A stretch of DNA of 64,000 nt, taken from positions 310,001 to 374,000 of the forward strand of contig NZ_JBJQIK030000001.1 of assembly GCF_045984285.3 (NCBI RefSeq). The letters are read 5' to 3'. The position numbers were made by a program, and so were the translations under genes. Positions 44,196 to 51,630 of this stretch are shown here, piece by piece. Numbering within the stretch: position 1 is the stretch's first letter; each line of letters begins with the position of its first letter. The DNA comes from Rugamonas sp045984285. Its GTDB lineage: Bacteria; Pseudomonadota; Gammaproteobacteria; Burkholderiales; Burkholderiaceae_D. The notes beneath the pieces are model-generated. The model worked only from the letters and a program-made list of their open reading frames with translations, was not told the origin of the DNA and did not search any database.

Positions 44196-45106
44196 GGGTT
44201 CAGCCAGTCGCGGTGCGGAAGGAAGTCGGTGTACAGCGCCGCTTCGGGCGATCCCTCTTCGGGATGCCAGTCGTAGCGCCACTTGACGACGGGCGGCATC
44301 GACATCAGGATCGCCTCGGTGCGGCCGCCGGACTGCAGGCCGAACAGCGTGCCACGGTCGAATACCAGGTTGAATTCGACATAGCGGCCGCGCCGGTAGG
44401 CCTGGAAATCGCGCTCGCGTTCACCGTATGGGGTGTCCTTGCGCGCGTTCAGGATCGGCAGGTAGGCGGTCAGGAAGGCGTCGCCCACGCTGCGCATCAT
44501 GGCGAAGCTCTGTTCGAACTCCAGCGCATTGAAGTCGTCGAAGAAGATGCCGCCCACACCGCGCGCTTCCTTGCGGTGCTTCAGGTAGAAGTACTCGTCG
44601 CACCAGGCCTTGAAGCGCGGATGCAGCTCTTCGCCGAAGGGCTGCAGCGCATCGCGGCAGCTGCGGTGGAAGTGCTGCGCATCTTCCTTGTTGCCGTAAT
44701 AGGGCGTGAGGTCCATGCCGCCGCCGAACCACCACACCGGCGTGCCGTCTTCGGTGCTGGTGGTGAAGAAGCGCACGTTCATGTGCACCGTCGGCGCATA
44801 CGGGTTGCGCGGATGCAGCACCAGCGACACGCCCATCGCTTCCCATGCGCGGCCGCCGATGCCCGGACGGTGCGCGGCGGCGGAGGCGGGCAGCCTGGCG
44901 CCCATCACATGCGAGAAATTGCAGCCGCCGCGTTCCAGCACCTTGCCTTCTTCGATCAGGCGCGAAATGCCGCCGCCGCCTTCCGGGCGCTCCCACTCGT
45001 CGCGCAGGAAGGGCGAACCGTCGGCGTCCTCGAGGGCCGCAACGATGCGCTGCTGCAGGCCGAGCAGGTAGGCTTTGACGCCGGAGGGCGAGGGCTGCTG
45101 GTTCAT
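44192..45106 (-). CDS. hemF: Oxygen-dependent coproporphyrinogen III oxidase
   Basis: 304 residues, typical length. Signature pieces are GGCNFSHVMGARLPASA, WFGGGMDLTPYYGNKEDAQHFH and FNLVFDRGTLFGLQSGGR. HemF decarboxylates two propionates of coproporphyrinogen III with oxygen to give protoporphyrinogen IX in haem synthesis. The ATG at 45106 overlaps the purD stop as TAATG; a longer upstream frame lies inside purD. Part of the yebC-to-rng minus-strand series. Confidence 0.97.
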   Translation of the reverse strand: MNQQPSPSGVKAYLLGLQQRIVAALEDADGSPFLRDEWERPEGGGGISRLIEEGKVLERGGCNFSHVMGARLPASAAAHRPGIGGRAWEAMGVSLVLHPRNPYAPTVHMNVRFFTTSTEDGTPVWWFGGGMDLTPYYGNKEDAQHFHRSCRDALQPFGEELHPRFKAWCDEYFYLKHRKEARGVGGIFFDDFNALEFEQSFAMMRSVGDAFLTAYLPILNARKDTPYGERERDFQAYRRGRYVEFNLVFDRGTLFGLQSGGRTEAILMSMPPVVKWRYDWHPEEGSPEAALYTDFLPHRDWLNP

Positions 45107-46374
45107 TAGTGCTTCAGGCCGCGCCAGCCGATATCGCGGCGGAATTGCATGCCGTCGAAGCGGATCTTGTCCACGCTCTCGTAAGCCTGCTTCTGCGCCA
45201 TCTTGATGCTGTCGCCCAGGCCCACCACGCACAGCACGCGGCCGCCGCTCGTCACCAGCGCTTCGCCCTGTTCCGCCGTGCCGGCGTGGAAGGTCACGGA
45301 TTCCGGCGTTTCGGCCGGAATGCCTTCGATTACCGCGCCCTTGGCCGGATTATCCGGATAACCCGCGGCGGCCAGCACCACGCCCACGGCGGTGCGGCGG
45401 TCCCATTCCAGTTCGACCGCGTCCAGCGTGCCGTTCACCGCGTGTTCCATCACGCCCAGCAGGTCGGTCTTCAGGCGCGACATGATGGGCTGGGTTTCCG
45501 GGTCGCCCATGCGGCAGTTGAATTCCAGCGTCTTCGGGTTGCCCGCGGCGTCGATCATCAGGCCCGCATACAGGAAGCCAGTGAAGGGAATGCCGTCCTT
45601 CGCCATGCCCTGGATGGTAGGGGTGATAATCTCGCGCATCACGCGCGCATGCATGGCCGGCGTCACGATCGGCGCCGGGGAGTAGGCGCCCATGCCGCCC
45701 GTGTTCGGGCCCTGGTCGTTGTCCTGCAGGCGTTTGTGGTCCTGGCTGGTGGCCAGCGGCAGCACGTTCTTGCCGTCGCACATGACGATGAAGGACGCTT
45801 CTTCGCCTGCCAGGAATTCTTCGATGACGATGCGCGCGCCGGCGTCGCCGAAGCGGTTATCGGCCAGCATGTGGTCCACCGCCTGGTGCGCTTCGTCCAG
45901 CGTCATCGCCACCACCACGCCCTTGCCGGCCGCCAGGCCGTCGGCCTTGATGACGATGGGCGCGCCCTTGGCGTCCACATAGGCATGGGCCTTCTGCACG
46001 TCGGAGAAGGTCTCGTATTCGGCGGTCGGAATGCCGTGGCGCTTCATGAAGGACTTGGCGAAGTCCTTCGACGATTCCAGCTGCGCCGCTTCCTTCGTGG
46101 GGCCGAAGATCTTCAGGCCGCGCGCGCGGAACAGGTTGACGATGCCGCCGGCCAGCGGGGTTTCAGGGCCGACCACGGTGACGCCGATATTTTCCTTCAC
46201 CACGAAGTCCGCCAGTTCTTCCAGGCCGGTGATGGGCACGTTCTGCAGGCGCACGTCGCCCGCCGTGCCGCCGTTGCCCGGTGCGACATAGACCATCTGC
46301 ACGCGTTCGGATTGCGCGAGTTTCCAGGCCAGTGCGTGTTCGCGGCCGCCAGAGCCGACTACCAGAATTTTCAT
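45106..46374 (-). CDS. purD: Phosphoribosylamine-glycine ligase
   Basis: 422 residues. MKILVVGSGGREHALAWKL opens the ATP-grasp enzyme, GLAAGKGVVVAMTLDEA and GMGAYSPAPIVTP are diagnostic. It catalyses the second step of purine synthesis, joining glycine to 5-phosphoribosylamine with ATP. It overlaps hemF by one base. yebC ends 22 bp upstream. Confidence 0.97.
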   Translation of the reverse strand: MKILVVGSGGREHALAWKLAQSERVQMVYVAPGNGGTAGDVRLQNVPITGLEELADFVVKENIGVTVVGPETPLAGGIVNLFRARGLKIFGPTKEAAQLESSKDFAKSFMKRHGIPTAEYETFSDVQKAHAYVDAKGAPIVIKADGLAAGKGVVVAMTLDEAHQAVDHMLADNRFGDAGARIVIEEFLAGEEASFIVMCDGKNVLPLATSQDHKRLQDNDQGPNTGGMGAYSPAPIVTPAMHARVMREIITPTIQGMAKDGIPFTGFLYAGLMIDAAGNPKTLEFNCRMGDPETQPIMSRLKTDLLGVMEHAVNGTLDAVELEWDRRTAVGVVLAAAGYPDNPAKGAVIEGIPAETPESVTFHAGTAEQGEALVTSGGRVLCVVGLGDSIKMAQKQAYESVDKIRFDGMQFRRDIGWRGLKH

Positions 46375-46396
46375 AGGGACTTGTGGGTGTGGTTGC

Positions 46397-47122
46397 TTAT
46401 TCTTCGATGACGGCGTTGGTATAGACTTCCTGGGTATCGTCCAGGTTCTCCAGCGCGTCCAGCAGCTTCTGCATCTTCACCGCGTCGTCGCCGGTGAAGA
46501 CGGTTTCGGTCGCGGGCTTCATGATCACTTCCGCCACTTCGGCCTTGAAGCCCGCCGCTTCCAGCGCATCTTTCACGGCCGCGAAATCATGCGGCGCGCA
46601 CAGCACTTCGAAGCCGCCTTCCTCGTCGGCCACCACGTCTTCTGCGCCCGCTTCCAGCGCGGCGTCCATCAGCTTCGCTTCATCGGTGCCGGGGGCGAAC
46701 AGGAACTGGCCGCAATGCTTGAACATGAAGGACACGCTGTTCTCGGTGCCCATATTGCCGCCGTATTTGTTGAAGGCATGGCGCACTTCAGCCACCGTGC
46801 GCACGCGGTTGTCGGTCATGCAGTCGACGATGATGGCCGCGCCGCCGATGCCGTAGCCTTCGTAGCGTACTTCTTCGTAGTTGGTGCCTTCGTCGCCGCC
46901 AGTGCCGCGCGTGATCGCGCGTTGCACGTTATCCTTCGGCATATTGGCGTCGGCCGCCTTGTCCACGGCCAGGCGCAGGCGTGGATTGGTGTTGATGTCG
47001 CCGCCGCCCATGCGGGCCGCTACCGTGATTTCCTTGATGAGGCGCGTCCAGATCTTGCCGCGTTTAGCGTCCGTTGCAGCCTTTTTGTGCTTGATATTGG
47101 CCCATTTGCTGTGTCCAGCCAT
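46397..47122 (-). CDS. yebC: YebC/PmpR family regulator
   Basis: 241 residues with the invariant N-terminus MAGHSKWANIKHKKAATDAK and GYGIGGAAIIVDCMTDN in the middle. The family was first described as transcription regulators; recent work links members to relief of ribosome stalling at proline stretches. The first gene of the minus-strand housekeeping block. Upstream, a hairpin (arms 47155-47163 and 47170-47178) overlaps a minus-strand TAGAAT (47162-47167) that could be its -10. Confidence 0.95.
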   Translation of the reverse strand: MAGHSKWANIKHKKAATDAKRGKIWTRLIKEITVAARMGGGDINTNPRLRLAVDKAADANMPKDNVQRAITRGTGGDEGTNYEEVRYEGYGIGGAAIIVDCMTDNRVRTVAEVRHAFNKYGGNMGTENSVSFMFKHCGQFLFAPGTDEAKLMDAALEAGAEDVVADEEGGFEVLCAPHDFAAVKDALEAAGFKAEVAEVIMKPATETVFTGDDAVKMQKLLDALENLDDTQEVYTNAVIEE

Positions 47123-47205
47123 GTTCGGTCTTCCTTAGACGGTGTGCAATTCGAGGGCGGTATTCTACCATACCGCCCCCCTTGAATTGCGCCGCCGCCG
47201 GGGCC

Positions 47206-48078
47206 TCAGCCGGTGAACACGGTGAACTCGATGCCGTTCTGGATGCTGCCGATCACCTGGGCCTTGTTCTCGGCGCTTTCCGAGAAGCCGAGCAGCACCA
47301 TTTCACGCGTCTGGCCGTGGTTGGCCATCACATCCAGCCAGTAGTTCAGGCCCTCCTGGTCCACGTCGCGGTGCAGGGCATTGTGGTAGAGCGCCGTCAG
47401 GAACTCCGCATTGGTGGAATTGGCGCCGTACAGGTGGGTGAACTCGGGGCTGTTGGTAAAGCCGCCCGCGATATCGGTCCAGGCCGCGCCATTGTCGGCC
47501 ACATTGATCCAGTAACCCAGGCCCGCCTTGTCGGAAGGGCGGTCGAAAATGGCCTGGTACAGGCGGAACATCTTGCCGGCGTTGCCGTTGATGTCGTAGG
47601 CCACGGCCGTATCGGAGAACTGCAGGCGCTCGATGCCGATCAGGGCATCGCTGCTCATGTCCGCCGCCACCACGGTGGCCGGCATGCCGCCGGCAGGGCG
47701 CCCCACGGTATAGGTGTCGCGCGCGCCGGCATAAATGGCCATGTCGTTGCCCGCACCGCCGTCGAGGGTGTCGTTGCCTTCGCCGCCATTCAGCCAGTCG
47801 TTGCCGCCGCCGGCATTGATCTGGTCGTTGCCGCCGTTGCCGTTCATGCGGTCATTGCCGTCGCCGCCGAACATCAGGTCGTTGCCGGCGCCGCCGTTCA
47901 TCACGTCGCCCAGCAAATCGGGGGCACCGGCCCGGTCAATATTGCTGCTGTAAATCTGATCGTTACCGTTTCCACCACTCATAGTGTCAATTCCTCCATT
48001 GCCAAAAATGTAGTCGTCGCCGTCGCCGCCATTGAGGACGTCGTTACCGGCAGTCCCGCCCAGAAAAATCGTGCTCAT
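47206..48078 (-). CDS. RTX-repeat protein with DUF4214 domain
   Basis: 290 residues from the ATG at 48078 (MSTIFLGGTAGNDVLNGG); a longer upstream frame lacks similarity. Residues 5-125 hold about eight RTX nonapeptides (GGDGDDYIF, GGNGNDQIY, GGAGNDLMF, GGEGNDTLD) that bind calcium outside the cell. Residues 190-285 carry the tandem DUF4214 domain (YQAIFDRPSDKAGLGYW; YHNALHRDVDQEGLNYW). No enzyme domain. It is a likely substrate of the type I system at 21618-26127, since no exporter is adjacent. It may bind to or strengthen the surface layer; that is inference. It is divergent from the EamA transporter gene. Confidence 0.87.
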   Translation of the reverse strand: MSTIFLGGTAGNDVLNGGDGDDYIFGNGGIDTMSGGNGNDQIYSSNIDRAGAPDLLGDVMNGGAGNDLMFGGDGNDRMNGNGGNDQINAGGGNDWLNGGEGNDTLDGGAGNDMAIYAGARDTYTVGRPAGGMPATVVAADMSSDALIGIERLQFSDTAVAYDINGNAGKMFRLYQAIFDRPSDKAGLGYWINVADNGAAWTDIAGGFTNSPEFTHLYGANSTNAEFLTALYHNALHRDVDQEGLNYWLDVMANHGQTREMVLLGFSESAENKAQVIGSIQNGIEFTVFTG

Positions 48079-48243
48079 GATTGACCACCTCCGCCTCCGC
48101 TGAAATAGTGCAATTTTTATAACGCAGCGTAGCGTCAAAAAGTTGAGTTGTCGCGCCGCCGTTCGCAATTTCGCGCAGCAAGATTTCGCTTTGGAAAAGA
48201 GGCTTGCCAAACGCAAGCAAGCGTTTCGTTCTACAATCGTGGG

Positions 48244-49161
48244 ATGGACGAAAGTACAAGCAATGCCGGGCACGCGCGGGCGGCCTATCTGGGCGGCCTC
48301 GCCATTGCCGTGGGCGGCGCGGTGCTGTTTTCCACCAAGGCGGTGCTGGCCAAGCTGCTGTACCGCTACCAGATCGATGCGGTCACGCTGATTGCCTTCC
48401 GCATGATTTTTTCCCTGCCGGTGTTCGCCGCGGTGGCGCTATGGAAGATGCGCAGCGAAGCGCCCTTGTCCGGCGCCGACCGCTGGCGCCTGATCGGCCT
48501 CGGGCTGGTGGGGTATTACCTGTCCAGCTTCCTCGACTTCCTCGGCCTGCAATACATCACCGTCGGGCTGGAGCGCCTGATCCTCTTCCTCACGCCCACC
48601 TTCGTGCTGCTGATATCGGCCTTCGTGCTGAAGAAGGCCATCAGCCGCGCCCAGTGGCTGGCGCTGCTCGTGTCCTACGCCGGCATCGTGCTGGTCTTCC
48701 TGCACGACCTGCAGGGCGGCAACCGCAATGTGGTGCTCGGGTCCATGCTGGTGCTGGGCTCCGCTGTCGCGTATGCCTTGTACCTGCTGGCTTCCGGCGA
48801 AATGGTCAAGCGCATCGGCTCGCTGCGCCTGGTGGCCTATGCCATGTGCGTGTCCAGCGCCGCCTGCATTGCCCAGTTCTTCATCCTGCGCCCGGCGGCC
48901 ATGCTGGTGCAGCCCGCGCAGGTGTACTGGCTGTCGCTGATGAACGGCCTGCTGTGCACCGTGATGCCGGTGTTCATGACCATGATCGCCGTGCAGCGCA
49001 TCGGCGCCGGCGTGGCCTCGCAAGCGGGCATGATCGGTCCTGTTTCCACGCTGTTCCTCGGCGCCCTTATCCTGTCCGAACCCGTCACGAGCTGGCAACT
49101 GGCCGGCACGGCGCTGGTGCTGTCGGGCATATACCTGTTGTCCAACGCTAAGAAAGCCTGA
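48244..49161 (+). CDS. EamA/DMT family transporter
   Basis: 305 residues with ten predicted membrane helices in two repeats of five (YLGGLAIAVGGAVLFSTKAVLAK; NVVLGSMLVLGSAVAYALYL), the drug/metabolite transporter pattern. The ATG at 48244 precedes the first hydrophobic segment. Such proteins export metabolites or amino acids; the substrate cannot be told. Four bases separate it from mgsA and the oxidoreductase follows, so the three could be one operon. Confidence 0.88.
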   Translation: MDESTSNAGHARAAYLGGLAIAVGGAVLFSTKAVLAKLLYRYQIDAVTLIAFRMIFSLPVFAAVALWKMRSEAPLSGADRWRLIGLGLVGYYLSSFLDFLGLQYITVGLERLILFLTPTFVLLISAFVLKKAISRAQWLALLVSYAGIVLVFLHDLQGGNRNVVLGSMLVLGSAVAYALYLLASGEMVKRIGSLRLVAYAMCVSSAACIAQFFILRPAAMLVQPAQVYWLSLMNGLLCTVMPVFMTMIAVQRIGAGVASQAGMIGPVSTLFLGALILSEPVTSWQLAGTALVLSGIYLLSNAKKA

Positions 49162-49165
49162 ACCC

Positions 49166-49555
49166 ATGAGTCCACGCATTGCCCTGATCGCCCACGACAA
49201 GAAAAAAGACGACATGATCGCCCTCGCCGGCGAGTATGTGGACTTCCTGCGCCAGTGCACGCTGACGGCCACCGGCACCACCGGCGGCCGCCTGGTCAAT
49301 GAACTGGGCCTCACCGTGGACCGCAAGCACTCCGGCCCCTTCGGCGGCGACTTGCAGATCGGTTCCCTGCTGGTGGAAGACCAGATCGATGCCGTGATCT
49401 TCCTGCGCGACCCGATGACGCCGCAGCCGCACGAACCGGACATCAATGCGCTGGTGCGCGCCTGCGACGTGCACAATGTGGCTTGCGCCACCAATGTCGC
49501 CACGGCGCACCTGGTGCTGAGCCAGCTGCGCGCCGCGTTCGCCAACCAGCAATAA
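49166..49555 (+). CDS. mgsA: Methylglyoxal synthase
   Basis: 129 residues. RIALIAHDKKKDDMI, TATGTTGGRL and GPFGGDLQIGSLL form the phosphate and dihydroxyacetone-phosphate site; FLRDPMTPQPHEPD contains the catalytic Asp and His. MgsA makes methylglyoxal from dihydroxyacetone phosphate when phosphate is short. It is shorter than the E. coli enzyme (152 residues) at the N-terminus. It lies between the EamA transporter and a quinone oxidoreductase. Confidence 0.94.
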   Translation: MSPRIALIAHDKKKDDMIALAGEYVDFLRQCTLTATGTTGGRLVNELGLTVDRKHSGPFGGDLQIGSLLVEDQIDAVIFLRDPMTPQPHEPDINALVRACDVHNVACATNVATAHLVLSQLRAAFANQQ

Positions 49556-49566
49556 GGAGTTTCCCG

Positions 49567-50544
49567 ATGAGCAAAGCTATCCGCATGTCCCGGACCGGCG
49601 GTCCGGAGGTAATGGAACTGGTGGATGTGGAAGTGGGCCCGCCGGGCCCGGGCGAAGCCACCGTGCGCCATGAAGCCATCGGCATCAATTTCATCGACGT
49701 GTATTTCCGCACCGGGCTGTATGCGCAGCCGCTGCCGAACGGCCTGGGCCAGGAAGGCGCGGGCGTGGTGGAGGCGGTGGGCGAGGGCGTTACCGAGGTC
49801 AAGGTGGGCGACCGCGTGGCCTACGCGGCGCGGCCGAACGGCGCCTACGCCGAAGTGCGCAATATGCCGGCCAGTATCCTCGTGGTGCTGCCCGAGAAAA
49901 TCGCCTTCGATACCGCCGCCGCCATGATGTTGCAGGGCATGACGGTGCAGTACCTGCTGCACCAGACCGCCCAGCTCAAGGCCGGCGATACCGTCCTGTT
50001 CCATGCTGCCGCGGGCGGGGTGGGCCTGATCGCCTGCCAGTGGGCGCGCGTGATGGGCGTGAACCTGATCGGCACCGTCGGTTCCGACGAGAAGGCTGCG
50101 CTGGCCATCGAGAACGGCGCGGCGCATGCCATCAATTACAAGCGCGATAATTTCACCGAGAAGGTGAAGGAGATCACGGGCGGCAAGGGCGTGTCCGTGG
50201 TCTACGATTCGATCGGCAAGGACACCTTCATCGGTTCGCTCAACTGCCTGGCCCCTCGCGGCCTGATGGTCAGCTTCGGCAATGCCTCGGGACCGGTGGC
50301 GCCGTTCGCGCCATCCGAGCTGCAGACCCGTGGCTCGCTATATGTCACACGTCCCACGCTGCCGCATTACACGGCCACGCGCGAAGACCTGGAAGCGACC
50401 GCCAAGTCCCTGTTCGGCGTGGTGGCCAGCGGCGAAGTGAAAATTGCAATAAACCAACGCTATAATCTGGCGGATGTGGGACAGGCCCACATCGACCTGG
50501 AATCGCGCAACACGACCGGGTCGTCCATTCTTCTTCCGCACTGA
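49567..50544 (+). CDS. Quinone oxidoreductase, zinc-independent
   Basis: 325 residues of the medium-chain dehydrogenase family, QOR type. GINFIDVYFRTGLYAQPLP near the N-terminus and the NADPH site HAAAGGVGLIACQWARVMG are diagnostic; the structural zinc cysteines are missing. It reduces quinones by NADPH with one electron. AAGGAG precedes the ATG at 49567. It follows mgsA by 11 bp and overlaps nothing; a small membrane protein begins 2 bases after its stop. Confidence 0.93.
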   Translation: MSKAIRMSRTGGPEVMELVDVEVGPPGPGEATVRHEAIGINFIDVYFRTGLYAQPLPNGLGQEGAGVVEAVGEGVTEVKVGDRVAYAARPNGAYAEVRNMPASILVVLPEKIAFDTAAAMMLQGMTVQYLLHQTAQLKAGDTVLFHAAAGGVGLIACQWARVMGVNLIGTVGSDEKAALAIENGAAHAINYKRDNFTEKVKEITGGKGVSVVYDSIGKDTFIGSLNCLAPRGLMVSFGNASGPVAPFAPSELQTRGSLYVTRPTLPHYTATREDLEATAKSLFGVVASGEVKIAINQRYNLADVGQAHIDLESRNTTGSSILLPH

Positions 50545-50546
50545 CC

Positions 50547-50672
50547 ATGACTGAACAGAATCAACCGGACGACGAAGGCAGCCCGAAATTCGGCCGCCTG
50601 CTGGTCGTCCTGCTGTGCGCGGTGGCGCTGATCGGCGTCATCACCTTTGCCAGCGAAGCCTACTTCTCATGA
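50547..50672 (+). CDS. Small single-helix membrane protein
   Basis: 41 residues: a hydrophilic start (MTEQNQPDDEGSPKFG), one membrane helix (about 17-35, RLLVVLLCAVALIGVITFA), then ASEAYFS. The ATG lies two bases after the oxidoreductase stop, so it is translated with it. No family recognised. Its own stop overlaps the start of a short broken frame as ATGA. Confidence 0.65.
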   Translation: MTEQNQPDDEGSPKFGRLLVVLLCAVALIGVITFASEAYFS

Positions 50673-50749
50673 CCCATACCCGCATTGCCTGCGACCTCGC
50701 GCGCCGAGCTAATAATTGGGGACAGACCCGGATTATACGGTTCGTATAA
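50669..50749 (+). pseudogene. Gene start cut short by a palindromic element
   Basis: An ATG overlapping the preceding stop (ATGA) starts MTHTRIACDLARRA, then the frame enters the palindrome at 50714-50768 and stops after 26 residues. The coupled start suggests a real gene once continued here and has been replaced by the element. The lost product is not identifiable from 14 residues. Confidence 0.4.
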
Positions 50750-50768
50750 TCCGGGTCTGTCCCCAATT
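50714..50768. repeat. Long perfect palindrome, REP-like
   Basis: Perfect 26-bp arms (50714-50739 and 50743-50768) with a three-base loop GTT; the inner core includes GGGGACAGACCCGG. The core GACAGACCC is related in style to the GTCTGACCC of the elements at 6740 and 27141. It lies between convergent genes and has no U-tract, so it is not a classical terminator. Confidence 0.8.
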
Positions 50769-50776
50769 TCCCAACT

Positions 50777-51433
50777 TTACTGTTGCTGGGGTTTGAGCTC
50801 CAGCTCAACCCGCTTGGCCTTGCCGCTTTCGCCGGGGAAGCCGGTGAAGGCGCTTTGCACCAGCGCCGGCATGACCAGCGGCGTGGACTGCTTGCGGCTG
50901 GTGTTGTTCACCGTCACGTCGAAGAGCTTCTGCCCCTGCATGCTGTTGATGGTGACGCGCAGATTGCGCTCGTAGTTGTGCTGGATGACTTCGCGGAAGG
51001 TCATCGGGCCGTACATCCACGGGTCGTAGTAAGGACGGAAGCCGTAGTAGCGGTAGCGGAAGCGCCCCGGATAGTAGTGGTAGCGCGCGAAGCCGTAAGG
51101 CCCCCAGTACGGTCCCATATAGAAGGGATCGGACGCTTCCAGCACCTTGTAGGGCCGGTCGATGGTGCTGAACTGCATGCCCACGCGCAGCTTGGCCTGG
51201 TCCGACGAGGGCGCCAGCGTGAAGCCCAGCTTGGCCAGTTCGCCGCTCACCAGGTTCTGGTAGCTGCGGTATTCCAGCGTATCCTCGGCGGGCGCCGGGG
51301 TCTCGAACACATACGATTTTTCCTGCAGCTCGGCCGGCCACTGGTGGAACACCGTGACATCGCTGCGCAGGGTAGTGGCGCACCCACTCAGCAGCAGGGT
51401 GCCCGCTGCAATAAGGATGGCTAAGGATCTCAT
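50777..51433 (-). CDS. DUF4136 domain lipoprotein
   Basis: 218 residues. Signal peptide with lipobox LLSGC (Cys at residue 18), followed by a DUF4136 fold (SDVTVFHQWPAELQEKSYVF; YQNLVSGELAKLGFTLA). A Tyr/Arg/Pro-rich insert (about 130-160) separates two beta halves. Cell-envelope location is likely; function unknown. It has its own promoter region of about 200 bp shared with divergent pepN. Confidence 0.85.
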   Translation of the reverse strand: MRSLAILIAAGTLLLSGCATTLRSDVTVFHQWPAELQEKSYVFETPAPAEDTLEYRSYQNLVSGELAKLGFTLAPSSDQAKLRVGMQFSTIDRPYKVLEASDPFYMGPYWGPYGFARYHYYPGRFRYRYYGFRPYYDPWMYGPMTFREVIQHNYERNLRVTINSMQGQKLFDVTVNNTSRKQSTPLVMPALVQSAFTGFPGESGKAKRVELELKPQQQ

Positions 51434-51630
51434 GATTTCCGCTCCTACGATAATTAAGCTTGTCCACCTGTCAGTTTAGGACCGGCACAAAGCGTCTACA
51501 CGAATATTACAGAATGTTACGGCAACTGTGGCAGCAGAAACTTCCAGCGCGTCCGGGACGGTATCCCGGCCCGGATTCCAGGAACATGTTGGTAAAATAA
51601 GCTTTTCGTCTTTGCCACACTGAAACTGCC

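Noticed and set aside
47155..47178. Hairpin between yebC and the RTX gene as a terminator
   Set aside because: No T-run on either strand, and it overlaps a likely -10 of yebC; function left open.
47750..48070. Short direct repeats in the RTX gene as a possible repeat array or CRISPR
   Set aside because: They are the in-frame coding repeats for calcium-binding nonapeptides, with no uniform spacers.
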